From contig JAFXCU010000039.1 of the NCBI GenBank assembly GCA_017521345.1, forward strand, positions 1-9,886: a stretch of DNA of 9,886 nt, in the 5' to 3' direction. The notes below the pieces were generated by a model that searched no databases, was not told the DNA's origin, and saw nothing but the letters and a program-made list of their open reading frames with translations. This DNA comes from Ruminiclostridium sp. (lineage in GTDB: Bacteria > Bacillota_A > Clostridia > Oscillospirales > Oscillospiraceae). This document shows, piece after piece, positions 1 to 6,257 of the stretch. Each line of letters opens with the position of its first letter. Positions within the stretch are counted from its first letter, which is position 1. Both the position numbers and the translations under genes were made by a program.

Positions 1-633
1 CCTCTGGCACAGGTCGCACCCCCAGACGGTGGGGCTTTCCCGCACCAGTTTTTCCACCTCCGGTGGAAGTTCTCCCTTCTGCTGGGTCCAGTCGGACAGG
101 CATTTGGACACATCGCAGCCCTTGTCCGTCAGGGCCCCGGTGGGACAGGCCTTCTGGCAGGCCTTGCAGTTGTCCGGGCAGATGGTCCCCTTGCTGGGAC
201 CGGTGGAGGGCAGGACAAGGTCCGTTAAAATGGTCCCCAGGAACACATAGGAGCCGTAAGGAGGGACCATCCGCAGGCCGTGGCCGCCTTTGTGGCCCAC
301 CCCGGCCAGCTCGGCCGCCGCCAGCTCGGGGATGGGGGAGTTGTCCGCCCCGGGCAGGAAGGTGCATCCGGGATGAAGCTCCCGCAGAGCCACGCAGACC
401 TGTTCCAGCCGCCGGGTCAGGACCTGGTGGTAATCCTGGCCCCGGCAGTAGAGGGAGAGGTTGCCGGGGGTGTCTCCGGCGTAGTAGGGGAAGGCGGCCA
501 CCAGCACGGTGGCCGCTCCGGGGCAGAGGGCCTCGATCTTGTCCCGAGCCCCCTGGTCCAGAAAAGACTGGAGGCCGCCCAGTTCGGCGGCGCCCCACGC
601 CGCCGCACCGGCGGCCGTCCAGATAGTATCCAT
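1..633 (-). CDS. QueG-related 4Fe-4S double-cluster protein (3' end cut by window)
   Basis: The visible 211 residues match the epoxyqueuosine reductase (QueG) family, which carries a cobalamin pocket and two [4Fe-4S] clusters and catalyses the last step of queuosine tRNA modification. Seen: CRGQDYHQVL (about 63-72, like the family's ARGRDYH), ADNSPIPE (about 96-103, Asp97 aligning with the catalytic Asp region), a glycine-rich segment and PPYGSYVFLGTILTDL. Cluster cysteines are C152, C156, C159 and C163 followed by PTGAL, then C173, C178 and the CDLCQ pair C206/C209 at the window edge. The ATG at 633 is preceded by GAAAGGA at good spacing. Only about 65 residues precede the RGxDYH motif, fewer than I recall for canonical QueG, and the first cysteine gap is CxxxC rather than CxxC. 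It may therefore be a short QueG-like paralogue rather than QueG, so no symbol is given. It follows pnp on the same strand with a 101-bp gap. I see no clear promoter of its own. Confidence 0.85.
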   Translation of the reverse strand, partial: MDTIWTAAGAAAWGAAELGGLQSFLDQGARDKIEALCPGAATVLVAAFPYYAGDTPGNLSLYCRGQDYHQVLTRRLEQVCVALRELHPGCTFLPGADNSPIPELAAAELAGVGHKGGHGLRMVPPYGSYVFLGTILTDLVLPSTGPSKGTICPDNCKACQKACPTGALTDKGCDVSKCLSDWTQQKGELPPEVEKLVRESPTVWGCDLCQR

Positions 634-706
634 ATAGATCCTTTCGTCACCGGGCAGAAACGATAAGGGTTCTGCTCCGATGGAAGCGGAATGAAAGTTC
701 TTTTTG

Positions 707-734
707 GATACTTTTTCTTTCAAGAAAAAGTATC
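707..734 (-). terminator. A/U-rich hairpin directly after the pnp stop codon
   Basis: In the pnp transcript a perfect 12-bp stem (GAUACUUUUUCU / AGAAAAAGUAUC) with a UGAA loop begins at the base after the UAA stop. The position suits a 3'-end or decay-blocking structure for pnp mRNA. The stem is A/U-rich and the bases that follow (CCAAAAAG) are not a U-tract, so it is not a textbook intrinsic terminator. It could equally be a dispersed palindromic repeat. The inverted repeat is certain; termination is inference. Confidence 0.4.
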
Positions 735-2882
735 TTACTTGCGCTTTGCGTCGCGGGCTTCCATGGCAGCCAGCTCACGCTGTGCGTCACGCAGGGACAG
801 GTTCACACGGCCCTTCTCGTCGATGTCGGTGACCTTGACCCAGACCATGTCGCCGATGTTGACCACGTCTTCCACCTTCTCCACGCGCTTCTCAGCCAGC
901 TTGGAGATGTGGACCATGCCGTCCTTACCGGGAGCCAGCTCAACAAAGGCGCCGAAGGTCAGGATGCGGACGACCTTGCCGTAGTACAGCATGCCGACCT
1001 CGGGCACGAAGACGATGGTGTCGATCATCTTCTTTGCGATGTCGCAGCAGGCTGCATCGGGAGATGCGATGTGGATGGTGCCGTCGTCCTCGATGTCGAT
1101 CTGAGCGCCGGACTCGGCGGTGATCTTCTGGATGACGGAGCCGCCCTTGCCGATGACCTCACGGATCTTGTCGGGGTCGATCTTCATGGTGATCATCTTG
1201 GGAGCGTACTTGGAGACCTCTGCACGGGGCTCTGCGATGCAGGGCAGCATGATCTCGTCCAGGATAGCGTAGCGGGCATCCTTGGTGATCTCCAGAGCTT
1301 CCTTGATGATGGCGTGGGACAGACCGTCGTTCTTGATGTCCATCTGGATGGCGGTGATGCCGGTCTTGGTGCCTGCCACCTTGAAGTCCATCTCACCGTG
1401 GAAGTCTTCCACGCCCTGGATGTCGATGAAGGTGGTGAAGGAGCCGTCGTCGTCCTGGATCAGGCCGCAGGAGATGCCGGCAACGGGAGCCTTGATGGGC
1501 ACGCCGGCGTCCATCAGAGCCAGGGTGGAGCCGCAGATGGAGCCCTGAGAGGTGGAACCGTTGGAGGAAACGACCTCAGAGACCACACGGATGGCGTAGG
1601 GGAACTCCTCCACGGAGGGGATGACGGGGTCCAGAGCACGCTCTGCCAGGGCGCCGTGGCCCTTCTCGCGGCGGTTGACGGAACGAGCGCCGCGGGCTTC
1701 ACCCACGGAGTATGCGGGGAAGTTGTAGTGGTGCATATAGCGCTTCTCTTCCTCAGGCCAGATGGTATCCAGCTTCTGGCAGGCAGAGAGGGTGTTCAGG
1801 GTAGCGATGGACAGGACCTGGGTCTGACCACGGGTGAACAGGCCGGAGCCGTGGACACGGGGCAGGACGCCGACCTCAGCAGCCAGGGGACGGATCTCGT
1901 TCTTCTGGCGGCCGTCCACACGGTGGCCTTCCAGCAGCCATGCCTTGACGATCTTCTTCTGGAACTTGTAGGTGATCTCGTCCAGGTACTGGTCCATTTC
2001 GGGGAACTCTTCCAGGAAGAGCTCGTGCCAGCGGTCGATGAGCTTGTTCCAGCGCTCCTCACGGACGTTCTTGTCGTCGGTGTCCATGGCGGCCTTGGCC
2101 TCGTCCATGGTAGCCTCCACGATCTTGTTGAACAGGACCTCGTCGAAGTCGGCGTGGTCGTAGGTCATCTTTTCCTTGCCGATCTCAGCAACGATGCCGT
2201 TGATGAACTCCACCTGAGCCTTGATCTCCTCGTGGGCCTTCAGGATGGCGTCGTACATGATGTCGTCGGGCAGCTGGTCAGCGCCGGCCTCGATCATGAC
2301 CACCTTGCCTGCGGTAGCGGCGACGGTCAGGTCCAGCTTGGAGACGTTCTTCTGCTCCTGGGTGGGGTTCATGACGATCTGGCCGTCCACGTAGCCAACC
2401 TCCAGGCAGCCGATGGGGCCGGCCCAGGGAATGTTGGAGACGGACAGGCAGGCAGAGACGCCCACCATAGCTGCTGCCTCGGGGGAGCACTCGCGGTCCA
2501 CGGACATGACGGTGCAGGTCACGACCACGTCGTTGCGGAAGTCACCGGGGAACAGGGGGCGGATGGAACGGTCGATAACACGGGATGCCAGAACGGCGGG
2601 CAGGGAGGGCTGACCCTCACGGCGCATGAAGGAACCGGGGATGCGGCCCACGGCGTACAGCTTCTCCTCGAAGTCCACAGACAGGGGGAAGAAGTCCACG
2701 CCGTCACGGGGACGGGGAGCGGCGGTGACGGCCACCAGGACGGTGGTCTCGCCGTACTTGACCAGAGCGGAAGCGTTGGCCAGCTCTGCCACCTTGCCGA
2801 ACTCCAGGGAGAAGGGACGGCCGGCGATCTCGGTCTTGTAGATGTGGTTGTTAAACTGCTTCTTGGTGATAATGGTTGCCAT
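735..2882 (-). CDS. pnp: Polyribonucleotide nucleotidyltransferase (PNPase)
   Basis: PNPase is the phosphorolytic 3'-to-5' exoribonuclease that degrades mRNA, releasing nucleoside diphosphates, and acts as a cytoplasmic trimer. At 715 aa it has normal family length and full domain order: first RNase PH-like core (about 12-150), helical linker (about 240-310), second RNase PH core (about 320-545), KH domain (about 560-620) with IGKGG at 577-581, and S1 domain (about 625-697). Expected catalytic residues are present: the phosphate-binding SSNGSTSQ stretch near 439-446 and the metal ligands D493, D499 and K501 in the GEMDFK region (E. coli D486, D492, K494). The family's usual GDMDFK has Glu in place of the first Asp here. 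I chose the ATG at 2882 over one 24 bases upstream because GAAAGGAG lies 7 bases before it and the protein then starts MATIITKKQF without an odd extension. It lies downstream of rpsO, as in many bacteria, behind a long leader hairpin. Confidence 0.98.
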   Translation of the reverse strand: MATIITKKQFNNHIYKTEIAGRPFSLEFGKVAELANASALVKYGETTVLVAVTAAPRPRDGVDFFPLSVDFEEKLYAVGRIPGSFMRREGQPSLPAVLASRVIDRSIRPLFPGDFRNDVVVTCTVMSVDRECSPEAAAMVGVSACLSVSNIPWAGPIGCLEVGYVDGQIVMNPTQEQKNVSKLDLTVAATAGKVVMIEAGADQLPDDIMYDAILKAHEEIKAQVEFINGIVAEIGKEKMTYDHADFDEVLFNKIVEATMDEAKAAMDTDDKNVREERWNKLIDRWHELFLEEFPEMDQYLDEITYKFQKKIVKAWLLEGHRVDGRQKNEIRPLAAEVGVLPRVHGSGLFTRGQTQVLSIATLNTLSACQKLDTIWPEEEKRYMHHYNFPAYSVGEARGARSVNRREKGHGALAERALDPVIPSVEEFPYAIRVVSEVVSSNGSTSQGSICGSTLALMDAGVPIKAPVAGISCGLIQDDDGSFTTFIDIQGVEDFHGEMDFKVAGTKTGITAIQMDIKNDGLSHAIIKEALEITKDARYAILDEIMLPCIAEPRAEVSKYAPKMITMKIDPDKIREVIGKGGSVIQKITAESGAQIDIEDDGTIHIASPDAACCDIAKKMIDTIVFVPEVGMLYYGKVVRILTFGAFVELAPGKDGMVHISKLAEKRVEKVEDVVNIGDMVWVKVTDIDEKGRVNLSLRDAQRELAAMEARDAKRK

Positions 2883-2915
2883 ATGCGACTCCTTTCTATC
2901 AGTCAAATGGTCGTG

Positions 2916-3003
2916 GCGGAGAGATTGCCTGATTTAGCACTTGAAAGCATGTCCGACCCTCGGGCATACGTTCAAAGGCTAAAGTGGGCAGGGATCTCTC
3001 CGC
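2916..3003 (-). promoter_or_regulatory. Long imperfect hairpin in the pnp leader
   Basis: Read in the pnp direction, these 88 nt fold back on themselves almost end to end. A perfect 10-bp base (GCGGAGAGAU with AUCUCUCCGC) continues after a 3-nt bulge as UGCC/GGCA, then a 3x3 internal loop, UUUAGC/GCUAAA, UUGAA/UUCAA, and AUG-C-CCGA / UCGG-A-CAU with one C/A mismatch around a GGG loop. I count about 35 pairs. It starts 14 bases after the rpsO terminator and ends about 20 bases before the pnp ribosome site. Known in E. coli: a long pnp leader hairpin is cut by RNase III and PNPase then destabilises its own mRNA; a structured rpsO-pnp intergenic region is also processed in Streptomyces. The same role here is inference from position and shape. 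I see no promoter between the terminator and this hairpin, so pnp may depend on readthrough from rpsO. Confidence 0.7.
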
Positions 3004-3017
3004 AGGGGGTGTTTTTG

Positions 3018-3050
3018 AAAAAGGGGCGGTGCAGTTTCCTACACCGCCCC
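3018..3050 (-). terminator. Intrinsic terminator of rpsO
   Basis: In the rpsO transcript GGGGCGGUGUAG pairs with CUGCACCGCCCC (12 bp, one U-G wobble) around a GAAA tetraloop, followed directly by UUUUUC. It lies 24 bases after the rpsO stop. This is a textbook Rho-independent terminator, probably leaky if pnp is served by the rpsO promoter. Confidence 0.93.
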
Positions 3051-3073
3051 ATTCAATTCTCAAGCTACGATGA

Positions 3074-3340
3074 TTACTTACGGATGCCCAGCTTAGCGAT
3101 CAGAGCACGGTAACGCTCGATGTCCTTCTTTGCCAGGTAGTCCAGCAGCTTACGGCGCTTACCGATCATCTTGTACAGGCCGCGGCGGCTGTGGTTGTCG
3201 TGGATGTGGACCTTCAGGTGCTCGGTCAGCTCGTTGATGCGAGCGGTCAGAATAGCGACCTGGACCTCGGGGGAACCGGTGTCGGTCTCGTGGGTGCGGT
3301 TAGCTTCGATAACTGCGGTCTTTTCGTCCTTACGAATCAT
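3074..3340 (-). CDS. rpsO: 30S ribosomal protein S15
   Basis: An 88-aa protein with the whole S15 family pattern: N-terminal MIRKDEK, the TGSPEVQVA segment, the [16 protein letters not shown] helix-turn that contacts 16S rRNA (including the DNHSRRGL block), and C-terminal [18 protein letters not shown]15 binds 16S rRNA early in 30S assembly at the helix 20-22 junction. Length agrees with the usual 88-89 aa. The ATG at 3340 follows AAGGTGGAG by 7 bases. It is the promoter-proximal gene of the rpsO-pnp pair, with its own promoter at 3469-3497, a leader of about 120 nt and a strong terminator before pnp. S15 represses its own mRNA through leader structures in several bacteria, so the structured leader here is a candidate site. 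Confidence 0.99.
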   Translation of the reverse strand: MIRKDEKTAVIEANRTHETDTGSPEVQVAILTARINELTEHLKVHIHDNHSRRGLYKMIGKRRKLLDYLAKKDIERYRALIAKLGIRK

Positions 3341-3462
3341 GGGAATACTCCACCTTTCAAAATATTTCCCTCTGACTGAGTGACGGGCGGGTGTGATCCT
3401 GTACCACAGGCATTTGGACCCGGGACTAAGTCAAGGGCTCTTTGCGCTCTTTCACGCATACG
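3341..3462 (-). promoter_or_regulatory. rpsO mRNA leader, candidate S15 autoregulatory region
   Basis: From the expected transcription start near 3462 the leader is about 120 nt, long for a small ribosomal gene. Visible pairings in the RNA: GGGAAAUA (3363-3370) with UAUUCCC (3341-3347), which holds the ribosome site GGUGGAG in its loop and ends at the AUG; CCUGU/ACAGG around GGU; CGGGU/ACCCG enclosing that hairpin; and UGACU/AGUCA enclosing both. The set could make a stacked stem or three-way junction next to the start. S15 leaders are known to differ between phyla, and I cannot assign this one to a described class. Regulation by S15 is inference. Confidence 0.45.
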
Positions 3463-3468
3463 CCACAT

Positions 3469-3497
3469 AGTATACCACCGGGGAGACAAAAAGTAAA
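3469..3497 (-). promoter_or_regulatory. Sigma-A promoter of rpsO(-pnp)
   Basis: On the minus strand TTTACT (3492-3497) and TATACT (3469-3474) are separated by exactly 17 bp, giving a near-consensus housekeeping promoter. Predicted transcription start is near 3462. It is divergent from the promoter at 3562-3590, with about 65 bp between the two -35 boxes. Confidence 0.8.
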
Positions 3498-3561
3498 GGG
3501 TCATTTTTGCCAAAGGCCAGGGATTTCAAGGGAATCTCCTTGTGGGAGGGGGCGGTTTTCG

Positions 3562-3590
3562 TTGACAACCTTCGAGGGATTCTTTACAAT
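3562..3590 (+). promoter_or_regulatory. Sigma-A promoter of the K+ channel/CLC operon
   Basis: A perfect TTGACA (3562-3567), 17-bp spacer and TACAAT (3585-3590). This is the best promoter match in the window. The predicted start near 3597 leaves a short leader before the GTG at 3624. It also argues against longer versions of the channel gene, which would begin upstream of the promoter. Confidence 0.85.
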
Positions 3591-3623
3591 AAGGTACAAT
3601 CGTATGAATTGGGAGGGATCCCT

Positions 3624-4037
3624 GTGAAAAAACTTCGTATCCTCCGGATGGTCCTGCACAAGACCCGGGCGGACCGGCTGGTCCTGAGCTTCCTGGCCTT
3701 TCTGATGGTGACCGCGGCCGTTCTCTGGGTGGCGGAACCCAACATTCCCACCTACCGGGACGCGCTGTGGTACTGCTATGCGGTCATCTCCACGGCGGGC
3801 TTCGGCGACCTGGTGGCCGTGACCTTTGTGGGGCGGATCTGCTCGGTGCTGGTGACCATCTATGCCATCTTCGTGGTGGGCATCGTCACCGGCGTGGTGG
3901 TGAGCTACTTCCAGCAGACCGTCCAGATCCAGTTTGAAGACTCCAAGGTGGCTTTTCTGGACAAGCTGGAGCGCCTGCCGGAGCTGTCCAAAGAGGAACT
4001 GGAAGAGATCGCCGCCAAGGCCCGAAAACTCCGCTGA
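3624..4037 (+). CDS. Minimal two-TM potassium channel (Ion_trans_2 type)
   Basis: A 137-aa membrane protein with the KcsA-like plan: short basic N-terminus (KKLRILR...HKTRADR), TM1 about 19-38, pore helix from about 44, selectivity filter TAGFGD at 57-62 (family TVGYGD), TM2 about 71-96, and a charged helical C-terminal tail (97-137) ending LSKEELEEIAAKARKLR. Such proteins form tetrameric K+-selective pores in the cytoplasmic membrane. There is no RCK/TrkA-N domain, so no nucleotide or Ca2+ gating module is visible. The start is GTG at 3624, preceded by GGGAGGG. An in-frame ATG at 3507 would place the start upstream of the promoter, so I reject it. The CLC gene follows after 12 bases, making a likely two-gene transcript. 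Ala and Phe in the filter are conservative variants, and selectivity is inferred from the family. Confidence 0.9.
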   Translation: MKKLRILRMVLHKTRADRLVLSFLAFLMVTAAVLWVAEPNIPTYRDALWYCYAVISTAGFGDLVAVTFVGRICSVLVTIYAIFVVGIVTGVVVSYFQQTVQIQFEDSKVAFLDKLERLPELSKEELEEIAAKARKLR

Positions 4038-4049
4038 CGAGGTGCTGAA

Positions 4050-5285
4050 ATGAAAGAAAAGCTGATCAAGCGAGGGGTCTATCTCCTCTTCTGCGCCCTG
4101 CTGGGCGGAGCCATTGCCGCTGTGGTCTGGGTCTTTTTGCGGGTCATGGGCCTGGGTATCGACCTGCTGTGGCACACCATCCCCGAAAAGCTGAACTTCC
4201 CCCTGTATACCGTCCTCCTGTGCCTGCTGGGGGGTCTGATCCTGGGCCTCTATAAAAACAGGGTGGGCAACTACCCTGACGAGCTGGATGTGGTCATGGG
4301 GAAGGTGAAGAAGGACGGATTCTATCCCTATGACAAGGTCCCCACCATGCTCCTGTGCGCCCTGCTCCCCCTGCTCTTCGGCGCCAGCATCGGCCCCGAG
4401 GCCGGTCTTACCGGCGTCATCGTGGGCCTGTGCTACTGGGCAGGGGACAAAATGGCCTACACCCGGAAGGAGCTGCGGGGCCTGTCCGAAATCGGCATCT
4501 CCGCCGCCCTGGGTGTCATCTTCGGCTCCCCTCTCTTCGGCCTGGCGGCTCCCATCGAGGAGCGGACCGACAGCCGGGAGGAGACGGTGGTTCCCAAGGC
4601 CCACAAGCTGGTGTCCAATGTGGTGGCCGTCCTGGCGGCCTTCGGCACCTTCTGGGTCCTGGGCCACTTCTTCGGGGGCGGCTCGGGCCTTCCCAGGATC
4701 GAAGCCCCCGACATCACCGGTACCGAGCGGCTGTGGGGCATTCCCGTAGCCCTGGTGGGTGTGGTCTTCGGCTACCTGTATCTGGCCTTTGAGCATGGCA
4801 CCCACCGGTTTTTCACTGGTCTCCAGGAGAAGTACCCCATCCTGGTGAGTACCCTTCTGGGCGGCCTCATCCTGGGTGTCATGGGCACGGTGCTGCCCCT
4901 GACCATGTTCTCCGGTGAGCATCAGATCCACACCCTCACCGAGACCTATCTGGACTTTGCCCCCTGGGTGCTCATCCTCACCGGCGCGGCCAAGCTCCTG
5001 CTGACCAACGTGTGCATCCAGTCCGGCTGGCGGGGCGGTCACTTCTTCCCGGTGATCTTCTGCGGCATCAGCATCGGCTACGGCGTGGCCATGCTCTCCG
5101 GGCTGAACATCGCCTTCTGCCTGGGGGTGGTGACGGCGGCCCTGCTGGGTGTCATCATGCGAAAGCCCCTGGCGGTCACCCTGCTCCTGCTGCTGTGCTT
5201 CCCCGCCCGGGTCATCCCCTGGCTCTTCATCGCCGCCTATGTGGGCAGCTTGGTCCCCCTGGGCAAGCTGGCACCGAAGCATTGA
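4050..5285 (+). CDS. CLC-family anion channel/transporter, divergent
   Basis: A 411-aa polytopic membrane protein with about ten hydrophobic segments, consistent with the voltage-gated chloride channel / ClC antiporter fold (a dimer with one pore per subunit). Family landmarks: GASIGPEAGL at 111-120 in place of the GREGP filter loop, FSGEHQI near 287-293, and GWRGGHFFPVIFCGISIGYG at 326-345, matching GGxFxPxLxxGAxxG. The classical GSGIP loop is not evident; YPDEL (75-79) seems to occupy that area. By motif alignment the gating glutamate (E148 of E. coli ClC) falls on I114, while a Glu follows GP (E117), as I recall for a divergent CLC branch with a GPEA motif. Transported ion and channel-versus-antiporter mode cannot be told. 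The ATG at 4050 follows GAGGTG, 12 bases after the K+ channel stop, so co-transcription is likely. Confidence 0.9.
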   Translation: MKEKLIKRGVYLLFCALLGGAIAAVVWVFLRVMGLGIDLLWHTIPEKLNFPLYTVLLCLLGGLILGLYKNRVGNYPDELDVVMGKVKKDGFYPYDKVPTMLLCALLPLLFGASIGPEAGLTGVIVGLCYWAGDKMAYTRKELRGLSEIGISAALGVIFGSPLFGLAAPIEERTDSREETVVPKAHKLVSNVVAVLAAFGTFWVLGHFFGGGSGLPRIEAPDITGTERLWGIPVALVGVVFGYLYLAFEHGTHRFFTGLQEKYPILVSTLLGGLILGVMGTVLPLTMFSGEHQIHTLTETYLDFAPWVLILTGAAKLLLTNVCIQSGWRGGHFFPVIFCGISIGYGVAMLSGLNIAFCLGVVTAALLGVIMRKPLAVTLLLLLCFPARVIPWLFIAAYVGSLVPLGKLAPKH

Positions 5286-5316
5286 GGACTTGCTTGCGCA
5301 TTGTCTGCCGATTTTT

Positions 5317-5389
5317 ATGTAGGGAACGGTCTTGACCGTTCCGGCGTGGGTACGTGGACGGGCGGAATGGTCAAGACCATTCCCTACAT
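5317..5389. repeat. Palindromic intergenic repeat with covarying arms
   Basis: Two 27-nt arms (5317-5343 and 5363-5389) are inverted copies with two differences, separated by 19 bp. The ends read ATGTAGGG and CCCTACAT. Each arm is also a palindrome by itself: GGAACGGTC-TT-GACCGTTCC in the left, GGAATGGTC-AA-GACCATTCC in the right. The two differences between arms are a C-G pair changed to T-A within each small palindrome. It lies in the gap between the CLC gene and the next gene. From memory, similar TGTAGGG... palindromes are scattered in Oscillospiraceae intergenic regions; I could not search. No transposase or clear target duplication is seen. Confidence 0.75.
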
Positions 5390-5411
5390 GGCGTGGTATC
5401 ACTCCTGTAGA

Positions 5412-5429
5412 GCGGGGGATTGCTCCCGC
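5412..5429. repeat. Small GC-rich hairpin next to the intergenic repeat
   Basis: GCGGGGG pairs with CTCCCGC (7 bp, one G-T) around ATTG, 23 bases after the repeat at 5317-5389. There is no T-tract, so it is not an evident terminator. It may be a second module of the same repeat. The remaining bases up to the ribosome site at 5461 show only a weak promoter-like pair (TTGCTC, 17 bp, TATCGA). Confidence 0.4.
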
Positions 5430-5475
5430 CGCAGGGTTATCGTATCGAAATTTATCTCAAAAAGGAGGTCCGCCC

Positions 5476-6249
5476 ATGGCGCAGGTCAAAGGCCGAAAAC
5501 TGTCCAAAATATCCGCCAAGCACTACGGGGAGCTGGTCTTTCGCTCCCTCCTCTTTCTGGGGGCCCTCTTTGTCTATGTGACCGACATGGTCCGGGACCC
5601 GGAGCAGCTCTTCGGAGATATTCGGCACATCCATCCCCTTCTGTGGGTGGTGTGGCTGGTCTTGATCGTGGAGATGGTCCTGCGGTTCTTCCCCTCCTCC
5701 CTGGAGAGCATGGGCTGCCAGAAGCAGTTCGCCAGGAACTACCAGCCCCGGGGAGAGAACCCCGAGAGGGTAGACCTGAAGTCCTGGAAGTCCACCCTGG
5801 CTGTGGTCCTGGCCTGGACCGCCCTGAACGGGGCCATCGGCGGCCTGTATTTCGCCGGGATCATCGACGCAGGCATCCTTCTGCTCATCAGCCTGGCCTA
5901 TTCCGTGTGCGACATGATCTGCATCCTCTTCTTCTGCCCCTTCCAGACCTGGTTTATGAAGAACAAGTGCTGCACCACCTGCCGGATCTACAACTGGGAC
6001 TACGCCATGATGGCTACTCCCCTGGTCTTCGTCCCCACCTGGTACACCTGGAGCATCCTGGCCTGCGCCCTGGCCCTATTCATTCGGTGGGAGATCACCG
6101 TCCGCCGGCATCCCGAATGGTTTTCTGAGGAGACCAACTGCGCCCTGGACTGCCGCCAGTGCGAGGAAAAGCTCTGCCACCACAAGAAGCAGCTGCGGCG
6201 GTTCTGGAAGGACAACCACCACCTCTTCAAACACGAGGGGAAGAAATAA
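5476..6249 (+). CDS. Cys-rich five-TM membrane protein of unknown function
   Basis: I do not recognise a named family. The 257-aa product has about five hydrophobic segments (near 22-38, 55-72, 106-128, 132-155, 180-205), a basic N-terminus and a hydrophilic tail. It carries 12 cysteines in two notable clusters. One is NKCCTTCRIYNWD (C165, C166, C169) just after TM4, with C145, C149 and C154 inside TM4. The other is the soluble tail NCALDCRQCEEKLC (C222, C226, C229, C234), followed by HHKK. The tail spacing C-x3-C-x2-C-x4-C plus His could hold a metal or Fe-S centre, which is inference. The ATG at 5476 has an ideal AAAGGAGG 7 bases upstream; longer in-frame readings run into the intergenic repeat and look artificial. 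It sits 190 bp after the CLC gene and ends at a bidirectional terminator. Confidence 0.85.
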   Translation: MAQVKGRKLSKISAKHYGELVFRSLLFLGALFVYVTDMVRDPEQLFGDIRHIHPLLWVVWLVLIVEMVLRFFPSSLESMGCQKQFARNYQPRGENPERVDLKSWKSTLAVVLAWTALNGAIGGLYFAGIIDAGILLLISLAYSVCDMICILFFCPFQTWFMKNKCCTTCRIYNWDYAMMATPLVFVPTWYTWSILACALALFIRWEITVRRHPEWFSEETNCALDCRQCEEKLCHHKKQLRRFWKDNHHLFKHEGKK

Positions 6250-6257
6250 CGAGCGAC

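Noticed and set aside
909..3113. 734-codon open frame on the plus strand, antisense to pnp
   Set aside because: Its product is a low-complexity Asp/Gly/His/Val-rich translation typical of the antisense of a GC-rich gene, with no motif and no ribosome site; pnp on the other strand is unmistakable.
3562..3600. Second TACAAT at 3595-3600 as an alternative -10 box
   Set aside because: It lacks a -35 box at suitable distance, whereas the TACAAT at 3585 is exactly 17 bp from TTGACA.
3507..3623. Upstream in-frame ATG for the K+ channel
   Set aside because: It would begin before the TTGACA/TACAAT promoter and adds 39 residues without family similarity; the GTG at 3624 has a GGGAGGG site.
3501..5402. 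633-codon open frame on the minus strand, antisense to the K+ channel and CLC genes
   Set aside because: Rich in His, Gln, Asp and Gly with no domain pattern, and it starts inside the palindromic repeat. It is a shadow of two recognisable membrane protein genes.
5301..6128. 275-codon alternative plus-strand frame across the repeat and the Cys-rich gene
   Set aside because: It starts inside the repeat, is Arg/Pro/His-rich and has no ribosome site. The overlapping frame from 5476 has an ideal site and membrane segments.
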